DNA from: Hermodice carunculata
Taxonomy: Eukaryota; Annelida; Polychaeta; Eunicida; Amphinomidae
Reading direction: 5' to 3'
DNA length: 64,000 bases
Assembly: GCA_964020975.1 (NCBI GenBank)
Contig: CAXHWN010002465.1
Location: 1,237,501 to 1,301,500 of the forward strand
The translations under genes were made by a program, and so were the position numbers. Below are positions 27,565-39,959 of the stretch, piece after piece (position 1 is the stretch's first letter; each line of letters opens with the position of its first letter). Below the pieces are notes generated by a model, which searched no databases, was not told the origin of the DNA, and saw only the letters and a program-made list of their open reading frames with translations.

Positions 27565-27972
27565 AACACTTAAACAAACTGGAAGTTTCACTTCATGATC
27601 CACTGGAGTTAGTATTCTGTATCCATTTTCACCTGAAGTACTTAAAAGACTAGCGCTTCTCTTATCACAACAAATTAAATATAGCAGTACTATCATTCCA
27701 TTGCTCATGAGGGCATACCAAGTTGGCGTGTATAAGCCATTACCATGTAGAGGGTGTTTGATTTTAACAGAAGATGATAGGAGGTATTTAATCTTTATGT
27801 CACACCACTTCCTGCTACCAGTTCCTGTCAACAGCTGCACAATGGATATAGGCCAATAAGTTTTCCCTGCAGGTGTCTCTATTAGTGTGGATGGCAATCG
27901 AGTGCTGCCATTAATAGTTAGCATCCTCAGTTTAATGCTACTTTTTGTTTGGTGTACATTGTTGAAAGACAT
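27565..27972 (-). CDS. Unrecognised minus-strand ORF, possible gene fragment
   Basis: An ATG at 27972 opens about 135 codons on the minus strand before running into an A/C-rich tract (F/V-rich in this frame). The first part, with SIKLRMLTINGSTRLPSTLI and GNGLYTPTWYALMSNGM, has mixed amino-acid use like a real protein rather than a microsatellite, but matches no family I know and has no neighbours. It may be part of an old repeat or chance. Confidence 0.2.
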
Positions 27973-28561
27973 CCCTTGCTATTTTTACGTGTAGAATAGG
28001 CTGCGAATGTGAATGAGCCTCTTTAACAACCAGTTACACCTTATAGCGGGGACGTTCACCCACTACAGTTGTAAGATGTGGTTGTTTCGGAGGCTGACTC
28101 TACAAGAACAAGAACACTATTTTTTTAATTGCTTTGAACAGCACTCAATATAGAAAATACATTCCTTGCTCTTCAGTCAGTCTTGCAGCTATGCCAAAGG
28201 ACCCCTCCAATTGTAACGTAAATTATAGAATTACCCGTGTACTTAAAACTGAAAGATATAGGTCCATCTGTGTGTGTGTGCATACAACACAATGAACAAT
28301 CATAGGGCGACCATGATATTCTGTTTTGTCGTTCTTGTCACGTCAATTATAAACGATTTCTATGAAAAAAAAAAACTTGGAAAAAACCCTATTCGATTCT
28401 TGTTTGAGATTCAGATAAAAATGTAGTGTGTGCTTGAACCAATGTTTCGCGCGTACAAATTAAATCTCAGGAAACTGTCCATGGAGGAGGATGTGCCACA
28501 AACGGCAATACTTATTTGTGTAGTTTCATGAATTATTCAATAATGATCACCACACTGTTCT

Positions 28562-28640
28562 AAATACACATATCATGATGGTTTTAACATGATTTAAACA
28601 CGGTTTACACATTTCATGGTGGTTTTAACTTGAAGTGAAG
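28562..28640. repeat. Two-unit patch related to the 3.8-kb tandem repeat
   Basis: ACACATATCATGATGG and ACACATTTCATGGTGG each lead into TTTTAACATGATTTAAAC or a close variant, the same word order as in the array at 3838-4090. Confidence 0.5.
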
Positions 28641-29314
28641 ACTGGCTGGGGCCATGGTCGGATTTTTAGGGTTGTACCCAAACATTGAGTATGTCATTAG
28701 GAAGAATGAGTTGTTAACAGACACGTTGGAAAACTCCCGATTGTACTAATGGTGACACACTTTTAGTCAACACTGCCCTGCAGTGAGTTTGATGGGACCT
28801 GTGACTTTTTGTATTTAGATCAAAACTAGTGTACGTATTGCTTATTCTTATACATAAAACAATGGCCCATCTAAAATATCACATTTGGCCTTAAACTCGT
28901 TCAGTAAAAACTGCGACTCTTGTCGCACTACTTAAGACGAACTGCTCTCAGTTATAAGGAGCATGCTAGACTTATATTCCTTGTGAACAGAAACTTTTAT
29001 TCAACTGCCTGCATGGCTATAGTTCAAGAGAATGTAGTGGTCAGGGACAAAGTGCACTGAGGAACACTGTTGACTCAGTACAAAACTAGGCACCTAAAGG
29101 GTTAAATGGGCTATAATTTCTCCAAAGTACATGGAACCATCAATCATGACCATCTCCATAAATATACCATTACTTTATTATGACAACCACTTCACAGTGC
29201 ATTATTTTGTTTTTTCTTAGGTACATTTTATCTTATTGAGACCACTCACCCATTTAAATGGAGTTGGCTCATTCCTGCAGGTGGTCGTAACCGGGATATT
29301 TCGTCGACATAAAT

Positions 29315-29960
29315 CCCATGATCACGACGGGATTGCAGAGCGGTCATCCTCTAAAGAAATGTCAAGTCGCAGCAGATGCTTCAGCGCAAGACCTTTTATA
29401 TTATAAGACAGATAAATGTACCTGTATTCAAAAACTTCCTAACCTCATACGGCACAGTTGGCATGCATATTCACACATAATCTCATTAATACATGAAAAT
29501 GAGGTTGACTCTTTATAGTGCATAATACCACAGGACTCAAGGTATTTTAAATACCCGAAAATTGGGCGTGGGGATAAAAGTTACATTTACGTAACAATGT
29601 TCTGACGATATCAATTTTAATTAATAAAATATACGCTTCAAAAATGTGGTCTTTATTTCGTACATTCAATGCAGTTTATTCCTGTTTCCAATGACTGACA
29701 AGAACGGCAAACCTTTGCAAATGACTTCATGTTCGTCCAAAACTAATCCTGTGATTGTTGTGGCACTTTGTCGTTGATTGGATTAATTAAAACGACGACC
29801 GTTGAATGCCTTAGTTTAAGCTGTTATGAAATCAATTTAAAAAGACATGTTGGTCATTGCTTGTTTTTCAGTCTCAATATTTGAGAGCAGTGTCACGTGT
29901 TTTATATGGCCAGTTCGTTATCATGTCAAAAACGGATATTATGACGTTCGGGTATTGAAT
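29315..29960 (+). repeat. Dispersed repeat family R1, copy B
   Basis: Shares ATGTACCTGTATTCAA with copy C and, at 29790-29930, AACGACGACCGTTGAATGC, CATTGCTTGTTTTTCAG and TGTTTTATATGGCCA with copy A. Confidence 0.5.
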
Positions 29961-31293
29961 CAAATTGTTTGTGGTAAAATATATTACATACAGTGTGAAA
30001 ATAACACAAGCGTAAAAAGTACCGAAAAAAAATTATAAAACAGTAACCTTAAAGAACCTGCTTATCACCACAATTTATCAGAATTACTGGTACTGCTCTA
30101 TCAAATTATCTGATCAATTATGCATCTCAGCGAATGGAGGGGAGGGAGACTTACTCGTTCACCACTACTTAATCTCCCACCCGCCTGCTGTGTATCAAAA
30201 AGCACATGTCCTTCTTCTCAGCGAAAAGCACTGGCCGGAGCATGTTCAAACAAATCAAATTCAATATTTGGTCAACGCATAACTACCTTGTTTCATTTTT
30301 AATTCATTTTATTATTTTTTCATTTTTTTTTACATGCTGTGTTTCTGTTTAGAATTTTATGTTATATATATATATATATATATATAGTATGGCAATTTTG
30401 CTTATGTTCTTATAACATGATCAGGGCGTACGTTGTTGTGTTAGCTAAACATATACAAAGTCGGTTAAAACATCGGGTTTCAATTTTTTTAACAATAATT
30501 AAAACCCATAATTTTTTATGATAATGAAAAGCAATCATTATGGAGGTACAGGTATAAAAAGTAGAGCAACATACAGTCTTTCATAAAAATCACGATTTCT
30601 CGGTGAATAACACAATATGTATTAGAAATGCGATTAAAAAGTATGTTTATCGCTTTATGTAGTCATTATTTTGCAAAGGGCAAACAAAGGTATATCATGA
30701 TAAGGTAACTGTCAAAGTTGCATCAACGTCGTTTGTCTGCCGAGCTCGGTCTTCTGCTGTGCATTTGGCAAATGCTTGCTTACCAGGTTCACAGTGGCAG
30801 GGTACCACACACCTTTTTGTTTTCCTTCTAGGATTCAACAGATGAGTGCATAGCTAAATACCTACATACTTCTTATATGGTGAAACTATTTGCACATTTT
30901 GCAACGACGCAAAGTTTCCCTGCTAGAAAATAAGGAGCGGATAAGGTCTGATAAATGCCTAGCCATCACAAGTATATTTAATCAGATATTATAGCCTGTT
31001 GTTTGAAACATTCTATTAGGTCTGGGGAACCCAGAACTACTCTTTTCACGCTTTGGCATTTTTTGGGGAGCCGTCGGAGTAGGCTGACACCTTGGGACAG
31101 CATGTCCATTGATCGAGGTAAATATTGGGATAAGCGATTCTAGGAAGTAAAATGAGTGCCACGTTTTTTCATTAATTTTACCAATTTAAATGTGAGACAA
31201 CAAAATGGTGACAAGTGTGGTTAATAATATTTAAAACACGTCTTCTCTTCAATGACTTTTGAAGTCTATTGTTAAAAGTAAATGGGTTGATAT

Positions 31294-31713
31294 TAGAGCC
31301 TGACCAAACCCGAACAACCGAACCCGAGCTTACCGGGTTGTAGGATTGAAGCCCGGCTCGGGTTCGGCTTTTACAGTCACTAAACGTTCAGGTTCGGTTA
31401 TCACTGTCAATGTTAGCAATGAAGTTAAGCAAAAATGTCACTGAGGTTACTTTTCGTACTTGTATACGCTTTGAACAATAGAACAAACGATACTTTGCAA
31501 TTGCGTGTGTCACATGGTTTGCATTAATCGCCATTATTACATAACAATAGTAATACCCTTGTGCATAAGGGTAACAGCTTTAACCCCTGTCAAACGTTTG
31601 CATGTTTGAGTTGCATATACCGAACTCGAACGGTGCCCGGTTCGGTATCGGTAATGTGTACCGCGTACCGAGTACCCGGTTCGGTTTCAAAATGCATGCT
31701 CGGTCAGGCTCTA
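31294..31713. mobile_element. hAT-type MITE with 8-bp target duplication
   Basis: The ends are TAGAGCCTGACC and GGTCAGGCTCTA, perfect inverts over 12 bp. The flanks GTTGATAT and ATTGATAT give an 8-bp duplication with one mismatch, the size made by hAT transposases. The interior repeats CCGAAC/GTTCGG motifs. It encodes no transposase in its 420 bp. Confidence 0.75.
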
Positions 31714-32830
31714 ATTGATATTTAGATGTATCACTGGCCTCCCATGTCTTTGTTAACTGGTATCATTCACCCAATTAACAGTCCAGAAATGATAGCAGTG
31801 GACAATGACAAGGACAGCTTGGATATATGGGTTATTGCGTGGTACCAAAGTAGAACATATGTCTAGGGAATTAGACCGATGCCACGTACTTAAATTTTTC
31901 GGCCATGTGCTTTTTTTGGTTGCCATCCCATTAAGAAGCACATGCCGCTGTGTTAGGAATTTTGATTTGTTCCACTTGGTAATGCCCACAACGTTTATGC
32001 ATCGATTTCTGCTATTACGCAAAGCACAGGCTGTCATACCCGTGTTTTGATGTTACTGAGCCATGACCATTTTATGTGATATTGGAAAATAGCAACAATT
32101 CATATACTGCTGAAAGCGTGACGCACGATACCTAATCTTAGCGCCACATGCAATTAACAAAAGGCAACTCGGACAGAGGCTTCGATGACTGCAAGGGTGT
32201 CGGGAACTTGTGTTTAATAAAGCCCTTTTTCACCGGGCTCACTCATATGTTCTTGCTTCTCTTACAGGGCCTACTTATCCTGCTACTAATATGTTTGCAG
32301 GCCTTATAATGATTTTTTAACCTTTAAGAATAGACCTGTTCAGCTAAGGCCATAGCAAAAACGTTTATGCATTATCTACGGCACTTTTCTCTTTGAAAGG
32401 GGGTTTTGTCACTCAAACAACTGAGTCAAGTGCTGAATGGTGGCGCCAGCTTGCACATGTTGCGCTCTGAGATTCAATAGGGACCTATTACCTTTGAGCG
32501 GGCAAAATCTGTGCATTTGTTGCTTACCAGACAAATAACGTACAGTGGTTTCGTGAAACAATTGTGATGCAAGACCACCTGCCTTTTCAGACCATCTTTA
32601 CCGTATCTTGTCTCTATCTTTCACATTTTCACAGCCCTAGTGAGAGGCTTCCCTCTTTATGTGACCACTTTTAGCCTGTCCTTTCGTCTCTCAAAACAGA
32701 TTGATTTTTATTGTCAAGATTTTATTATATTGAAAGTATATGACAGGCTGCAAAAGATCTTCCTATTGCATCCCAGATCAAGTCACATTTTGCATGGGAT
32801 TCAATCAGTCTGTGATTAAAGAGCATTTTA

Positions 32831-33016
32831 GAGCGTTGGCGAGTGTTAGTTAGCGTTTACCAGCGTTAGAAGTATCCAAGCGCTGGCAAACGCGGGCTAA
32901 CGCAGGTAAACGCTCAGGTCCAAGAGGGCGAATTGTACTTCAGCGTTTTCCAGCGTTGGTCACCGTTAGCCAGCGTCTGTAAAGCTGGCTAGTGATACGT
33001 AACGCTGGGAAACGAC
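32831..33016. repeat. Cluster of AGCGTT/AACGCT motifs forming hairpins
   Basis: At least ten AGCGTT or AACGCT-like hexamers fall in 185 bp. TTAGCGTTTACCAGCGTTAG (32850-32869) is nearly the reverse complement of CTAACGCAGGTAAACGCTC (32897-32915), and a second pair, GCGTTTTCCAGCGTT and AACGCTGGGAAACG, lies at 32943-33014. This looks like a foldback unit or a degenerate palindromic minisatellite. Confidence 0.6.
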
Positions 33017-33719
33017 AGAAAGGCCGAAATGAACAACTTAACACCAAGACTACTGACTAGTGATATATATACATATATATACACACATGATATGGGTCAG
33101 TTATTTACCAGAACAGAGTACTCTGCTGGAGTCTACGGCAAATGGAATGTATTGATGTAACTTTTATGATTATTGTATGAACAATCAATCGGCAGGTCCA
33201 CATGACATATTTTCAATGAGCATTATCGGCAAAGTAACGGACACTGCAGTTGACCGATACAACACATTTTTTATTCAATTCTACCAGGTGAAATATACAT
33301 AACCATGTCATCACGATGCAAAAGTACACAACTACAGTAGCCGAAATTCATCATTTGGGAGGAATTTATTGCTGAGTTGTTTATCACATGTTAATAATGC
33401 TACTTGGATTGTTTCATATTGCCATGAGGTTTATCAAAACTATGCAGTTGGGTGCTGCTGATTCCAGGTATAAGGGTGTCCTTCCCTTTAAAGACTACCA
33501 TAGGGAGGGACAAAAGGAATGAAAGAAAACACAAAGCAGGGTCTCCATCCATAAAGGTCAAAAACCACGGATAGAACTCTGGTCCTGGTGAATGTGGTCT
33601 TTAAAGTCAGGTGTTCTGTCAACGGACTCATCTCTCAAGAAAGAGACAGCTGTATATGTTAAAGGATGTATCACACATGAACCTGACCACACGGACAGGG
33701 TTTTTTTGTACTATAATGC

Positions 33720-34180
33720 AACTTCAGTAGCAAACAATAAAAAAACAAGATTTCAAATTTTTGTCCAAAATCCCCAAACACAGATTACAAACGCCAATGA
33801 AATAGCCCGACTGGAAAGTGATGCCCTTTTATCATTCGATGTATCAATATGAGCGTCTGTGGTCTCTTGAGTAGGTGGAGTAAATATATAGTTTTACATG
33901 TACCACCCACACTGCATAGGTCCCTTGAATACTATTTCATTGCATAGGGATTGTGTTCTAAACAAATATTAAGTACATAACAGATGCTTGGAAAGAATGC
34001 TTCCCTTATCATAATATTGGCAGATAGACGTACCTGTATTCAACACTCCATAGTCCATATTACGGGACTGTCGGCACATCTATGTACAAAAGTGAAAAAA
34101 AAGTATCAAAATGATATTGACTTTGGATGGTGGTTAATAGCACGGGAAGTAAGATATTTAATATATGTACAGGTACGTGC
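33720..34180 (+). repeat. Dispersed repeat family R1, copy C
   Basis: TTTTTGTCCAAAATCCCC, ATAGCCCGACTGGAAAGTGA, TTGAGTAGGTGG, TTCTAAACAAATATTAAGTA and CTTATCATAATATTGGCAGA align with copy A in the same order, about 80 percent alike by eye. Confidence 0.6.
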
Positions 34181-36507
34181 ATTCACTTTCAGTTTCACAT
34201 TGTACTGCACTAGGCGAATGTGACCATTGTAGAGCTTGCATTAGATTTTACAATTTGATCAGCATTTTACACAGAAGTGTGACGTGATAAGCAAATAATC
34301 ATGAAGAAAACCATATTTGCGTCTGTTTAATTTTGCAAAGCAAATTGAGATACAAATTCAGTCACTTAGAGCGCCACTTACAACGGTAATAGCTGGATCA
34401 TGAATAAACTGATTGCGAAGGCTTATGTTGAAGCTTAGCCTAGTAATAGGCCGTGATATTTTTCGGGGTTTTGGGTTTTTAGAAAGCCCTTTATAAACTC
34501 ATGGCAGTCCATATATGTGTAATATCATTTGACACCAGTGCCATCCCCTAGTATATACATTGTATTTCCCCGTGTGTACCTAATGGCTTCATTACATTAA
34601 GCAGTACATTTTGTCATTAAGTACCTTAATCATAATGTTGTCTGTAAACCGTTCAGGTGGATTCATTCCAACACTGAAAAGGAACTCTAGTGGGTCTTAA
34701 AGTGGGTACCTTAATCATAATGTTCTCTGTACACTGTTTAGGTGGATGTATACCATCACTGACAAAGCAACTATAGTAGGCCTTACAGTCGAAAAACAAG
34801 TGCCAAAAAGTGACAAGTTTGTCAACCGTTCCATACAAGCTCACCGAAATGTACACTGGACAACGCTAACTGGTATGCCTGAACGTTCAAACACTATCCC
34901 TAAATCACCACTACATTGTTTACCTTTCGAACATACATTGTGCAATGTAGGTTATAGTGTTTAATTTAGTTGAGCTACATATAGGTCTTTATTAAATGCC
35001 AGTATAACATTTAATATGTGTGAACACAAAACCACATAAATTGCTGTGCCATACATCTCTATATTTGGTTTTGAATTTATTTACTTTCGTTATTACCATA
35101 TACAACTGTGTCAGACCTTAAACTTGACGACAGTCGACACGAACGTCACGCTTCTCGACACTTTCAGTTTTTACTAACAACCGTGCAATACACACGTGTG
35201 CTTTAAATTTCGAACCGCTTTCAATAACATATTACTTAATTATACTCCATGAGATGCAATGATGTGATGTCAGAGCTGATTCTGCCGCTATAAAGTCTCG
35301 CTTATTGTGGGCCTAAATTAAATTATAATTTTATATTGCGTTTGGTGGTGACCATGATTAGATATACGCTCACCTATATGTGCATGTCTGGCTTTTTTAT
35401 ATACTCATTTTTTTTTATTATCATTATTATTTTTAGGGAAGGGCCTTTTAGCTTGATAAAATGGTCCTGGCCATGATGAGTCATGACATAAAACGACATG
35501 TTAGAAACAACTTTTCTTAACCCTATAATTGCTTATGGATTACCCTCAAGTCTACGCTCCTGTCCTGTGCACCAAAGGCCAACATGGAATTTCCTGTCTA
35601 GCCGTGCATTAGCCTGTAGAGTTACCAAAGGAAAAGTCTCTCTCATTAAGCTCAGTGTTGACATCAGCCACTTTTTTTAAAATTTTTCCTTGTGCAGTGA
35701 TTAGTCGGCTTGTTCTCCCGGAATCTCAAACGTTTTGGCTGCATTTTTCGGCCATGAAATTTAGTGAAGAATAAAAATTTAAAAAACACCAACAGCAATG
35801 CTGCCCACTGTAGCCCCCTCCATCATTATGGTAGATCAATTGGTACAAAAGTCGTAACGTGGATTAAATTGTCCCAACCAAAAACAAAACAAACCTAAAA
35901 CAAAACAAAAAAACAAAAAACAAAAACAAAAACAAAAACAAAAAACAGAGCAAAAGATTTAAAAAACAAAACAAAACAAACAAACCTACAAAAACAAAAC
36001 AAAACCAAAAAAAAAAAAGAAAAAAGAAAAAAAAAAAAGAAACAAAAACAAAACTAAAAAGCTCACAAAGAACCACACACACACACATACACACACACAG
36101 AGCCGGAGACTGACCCAGATGCTTCGTCCAAAGTGGGGTAGTTTCAGATGAAGGGGTGGATTGAAAGTCTGGGTTGCCACAAGTGAGTTATTTCCGGTAA
36201 CAAATCCCGAGCATTACCCAATTCGATACACGGTCAAGTAAATACTACAAGACTGATCGTTTATTGTGAAAAAATCGTATTAATATGTCTATCTGTCTTC
36301 TGTACATTTTATTTGAACTTGCTAACTAGCACGTGTACGTAAAATGGATATCTTCATTTGATCTTTAACAAACACTCAACGTGCTTCCTAGTACAAAAAA
36401 ACCTTGTACATTAAGTGCTAATATTACATTGATATTTAATTGATTTCAGTTAAAAACACATATTTAAATACTTTTGTTTTCTGATAAGGTAAAAAGATTC
36501 AACATAT
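34180..36507. other. Non-genic DNA
   Basis: Contains the 85-bp tandem duplicate and the A/C-rich tract at 35876-36060 with a CA run. No gene was recognised. Confidence 0.5.
34621..34790. repeat. Two-copy tandem repeat of 85 bp
   Basis: GTACCTTAATCATAATGTTG at 34621 recurs at 34706 (one base different), and the copies run alongside each other through the GGTGGAT, ATCACTGA and CTATAGT/CTCTAGT blocks. Confidence 0.75.
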
Positions 36508-36719
36508 TGGGGGGGGGGGGGGCAAGGGTATTTTCGTGACTCGTGATCCTATCTTTTTATTTTCCGTGATCTGTGAAACAATAAAATTAATTTTACGGAT
36601 CCGTGATTAAGCCATTGCTCGTGAATCGTGAATATGAATATAAGCTAAATATTTTTTCCTGTGAACAGTGAAAACATTTTTTTTGCCCCCCCTTCCCCCC
36701 CCCCCCCCCCCCCCCCCCA
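36508..36719. mobile_element. Foldback/MITE-like unit bounded by G-run and C-run
   Basis: A run of 13-14 G followed by CAAGGGTATTTTCGTGA faces, about 165 bp on, TCACTGTTCACAG-type sequence ending TTTTTTTTGCCCCCC and a C-run of more than 25. Read as inverts, both ends begin G(n)CAA and share a GTTTTC-like block. The interior repeats CGTGATCC/CGTGAATC motifs about five times. Probably a small non-autonomous element; no target duplication was resolved. Confidence 0.45.
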
Positions 36720-37285
36720 TTTATTGATAATGAAGTTTGAAGCTACTGAAGTACGTAGGGGATTTATGGAAGGGGGGTATTTATTGTTGATATTATGCAG
36801 TGCATTCTCTGACGGAAGTACCGGTGCACTTTTACAAATATGAGTGCCTTGCTGGTTGAGAAAAACCAAAGAACTTTCCTAGAAAATCACCGAATAGCTT
36901 CCTGACAATTTTATCGTCTAACAAGCGAGAAAAAAATCTGGTGCTACCAGATTTTTACTGACTCTTTTAAAAAGCATCTTCTTTTATATGAGATATTTAT
37001 TGTCAATCACTAAAGTACAAAGCCTTTGACATAACACAGATGTCTTTGCCATCAAAGTTACAGTTTCCAAGTTTTGAAAGCGTCTCAGCAGAATGGTAGT
37101 AAGTTGCAGGAAGTTTCACTCACACTCATATAGGAGTTACTTTATTAAACCTTGGATGCTAATCACCTCTATAGTCGCTTTGTAATTACCATTAAATATA
37201 TACTGGTAAAAAGAGTCAAATTCCTCATGAAGATACCTTCCATTCAAATACCAGCAAGCCTAGTCTAAAGCAAAAAGTAGTCTTA

Positions 37286-37375
37286 GTCAACAGCTTTCCT
37301 CGGGACACCATGCGGGCAAAGTGTCGCGAGGAAAGATGTTGACTCAATCCTAAATCAGCACTTTAAGGGTTAAAA
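37286..37375. repeat. Hairpin unit of a dispersed family (GTCAACAGCTTTCC)
   Basis: GTCAACAGCTTTCCTCG (37286-37302) faces CGAGGAAAGATGTTGAC (37327-37343), 16 of 17 paired. Similar arms occur at 19427-19490 (GTCAACAGCTTTCC and GAAAGATGTCGAC) and a related arm near 29068-29106, followed in two of the three by AAGGGTTAAA. Confidence 0.6.
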
Positions 37376-37477
37376 TGATTCACAAACCAGTTTCAGGAAT
37401 GAACATGTGTCTGGTTTAGATCCGTATTATCAGACATATGCCAGTGTTTGCGTATTTGGAAATACAGGATGCCTTAA

Positions 37478-39002
37478 CCCTTAAACGGTCAGACCGGTCG
37501 TTAACGACCGGTAATCACATGATTTTATGCTGGGCTAACACTGGCTTAGCTTAACTTGTGTAAACAACTCATAAACCATCACCAAACTTGACAAAGACAG
37601 CTGTTGTGTTTCCCCTAAAAAACACATCGATCTATTTATGTATACCGCCCCCTCTAGCGTCTCTGTTTGTCATTCACGGGATTCCCGGTGATTCCCTTGA
37701 GGTGCGTGACGTCACAAATAGGGCAGCATCCAGTACCAGTTCAGCTGCAGGTGTCCGTCAATTACATACAAGTGCCCAGGCTATTAATCTTATTCGGGAG
37801 TGGGCAGGGTGGGATTATGTAGAGGAGAGGGACAGTGAAGTCGATGTTGGGTGTGAGGTTGTAAGTATTTTGTTTTTAATGAGGCTGGAGCCCACAGATG
37901 TCAAGCGTATCAGTGGACCATGCATAGTCCATGTGGTTTCACAGTGGGTCCCAAAGCAAAGGCATAGGAATAGATTGCCATTCAGCCCATCAGTTACTCA
38001 ATGATTGAGTCAATGCCTGCTCTTACCAAGTATCCCCAAGTCTGTTTCCCTGTCAAACCTGTGTTCAATAAACTTTATGAACATGACCTTTTGCCTTGGC
38101 CCAGTAATGGAACCATGCATTCGAACCTAAACTGTTTCTCCACACTCAGTCAATTTACACGGATTGGGGGGGGGGGGGGGGTAGGAAAGGAGCATGGTAG
38201 CAGACAGACACATGATAATATTGTTGTCTGTCTCAGAGATTGTGATTGGCAGCCAATACCAAAGGCCTACTTTGCCTTTTGTATTGAAATAAATAACTCT
38301 ATTATTACATGTAAATTGTATGCATGCATGTCATCCACATTTGCAAACTAACTTTCAGTATAAGGCATCATATATATATAATTGTGAATCCAATCACACT
38401 TTGTTTCCATGGTAACATATTCAAATGGGGAAAACACAAATTTTTCATAAAGGTACAGCAGTGTTATTTTATTTCTGTCATTTCTTGCAGAATATTTAAC
38501 CTGAAACATAATCTATGAATACTTATGGTGACTATTATGCAAAGTAGCTGCTTTCTTACTGGTTCTGCAGATCTATAAAAGAATGCAGTTTTTCCAATTT
38601 TTAGCTGAATACAGGCAATATTTAAACCGTTGCTATGGATACAGGTCATGTGATCTATATTTTTTTCGAAGTTTGCTGAAAGTTCGTATCTCCAGTTATC
38701 CAAATACCATGCATATTTGGAGAGAAGGGTGCTTCACATAAAATGAAGAGATACTTTGTTCTCTAATTCAGCAGATTTTTAATGATTTTTTGCCATTTAT
38801 GAGTGATTAAAGTGGTTGCCATGGCAACCAGTCACGTGACTATTGGCAATTTATTGCACATAATGAAACTTGGCATACCAGCCATCAGAATGATATATAG
38901 TTTTGGTATGCTTCAAAGAAAACTGTTTCCACTGCACCGTGTTCAATGAACATTGTCAATTTTATTTTTCCTGGTATAAAAAATAACCTGACCCTTTAAG
39001 GG
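37478..39002. mobile_element. piggyBac-type transposon, non-autonomous
   Basis: TTAA flanks both sides (37474-37477 and 39003-39006), and the ends, read with TTAA, are TTAACCCTTAAACGGTCAG and the invert of TTAACCCTTAAAGGGTCAG, matching 18 of 19 bases. CCC ends with TTAA target sites are the piggyBac signature. The left end carries a perfect 20-bp palindrome, ACCGGTCGTTAACGACCGGT (37493-37512). An open frame of 138 codons at 37588-38004 (with VDVGCEVV) may be a remnant of an acidic transposase N-terminus, but I see no DDD catalytic core. A G-run lies at 38165-38180. The element is about 1.5 kb, shorter than an autonomous copy. Confidence 0.75.
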
Positions 39003-39185
39003 TTAAAAGTTTGTTCAACCGAGAGGTCAGTATGTTTGTTTGTCTGTCTTATAAGCGGGACACCCCTGGTCTACCAGGTGTTGTGTGGTTGTTTGTTCAG
39101 ATCACTTCTCCAGTCCCAGGTTATAAATATATTGCCTGACCTCTGTATTGATCGTTTATTGAAAGTCAACCGAACGTGTGTCAAA

Positions 39186-39609
39186 ATGGTTGGAAGGAAA
39201 TCTGGAAAGGTCACATTTTCAGATTCCGAGCTTTGTGCGCAAGCCATTGCCCTTCCAAATGCTGGGATACCCTGTCATAATGTAGCCAGACTCCTAAGCA
39301 GAAGTGCACCATGGGTTAAGAGCACATGTGTCCCGTGATGTCCAGGGCTTCCCTGCTAATGAGGGTGTTGAGGTGATGAAGTGGCCATCCTGTTCCCCGG
39401 ATCTGAATCTGACAGAGCATGTGTGGAGTCAGCTGAAGCAGAAGGTATGCCCTCAGATGAAGGCTGCTTCAACTATTGATGATCTGCGCCGTTTAGTTCA
39501 GCAGGTATGGGACAATTTGCCTCAGGCTTACCTTCATAAGCTTGTATACAACATCAGGAGAAGGTGCCAGCAGTGCCATAGCAACCGAGGTGGTTACACA
39601 GAATATTGA
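39186..39609 (+). mobile_element. Internally deleted Tc1-type transposase
   Basis: ATG at 39186 opens MVGRKSGKVTFSDSEL and a helix-turn-helix like that of Tc1 transposases, up to RSAPWV near 39317. The sequence then jumps, in another frame, to RAHVSRDVQG and KWPSCSPDLNLTEHVWSQLK (the third catalytic acid in the LTEHVW block), and ends VYNIRRRCQQCHSNRGGYTEY at 39609. The first two catalytic aspartates and everything between are missing, so the copy cannot act. It begins only 180 bp after the piggyBac-type element. GTTCAACC at 39012 and GGTTGAAC at 39620 may be the remains of its terminal inverted repeats; that is weak. Confidence 0.8.
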
Positions 39610-39959
39610 CTTTACCATGGTTGAACAGGCACACTGTGATGCGTTGATGATCAAATCATGGAGACAAGTCTTCTCTGATAAACAAAAAAACTGGATTACC
39701 CGCTTCAGGTTTCATTGAATCTAATGTTGCGAACTTCAAATTTTGACTTTAACTTAAAACCAGTCATGTGCAGTGAAGCATGGACTCCTTAAGATGGTCA
39801 TTTTTCTGTTAACGCTGTACCAAGAGTATGAAAATAACATATATGATACCGAAATTCCAAAATATTTGTTCATTATTTAATTATATATAAGTAAATAGGT
39901 AGAGGGTTATTAGTTTTGAGTAGTTTACATAGTGCAATTGTATCAGACATGTAGTAATT

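Noticed and set aside
36661-36843. Proline-rich frame
   Set aside because: The prolines come from a C-run at the end of a small repeat.
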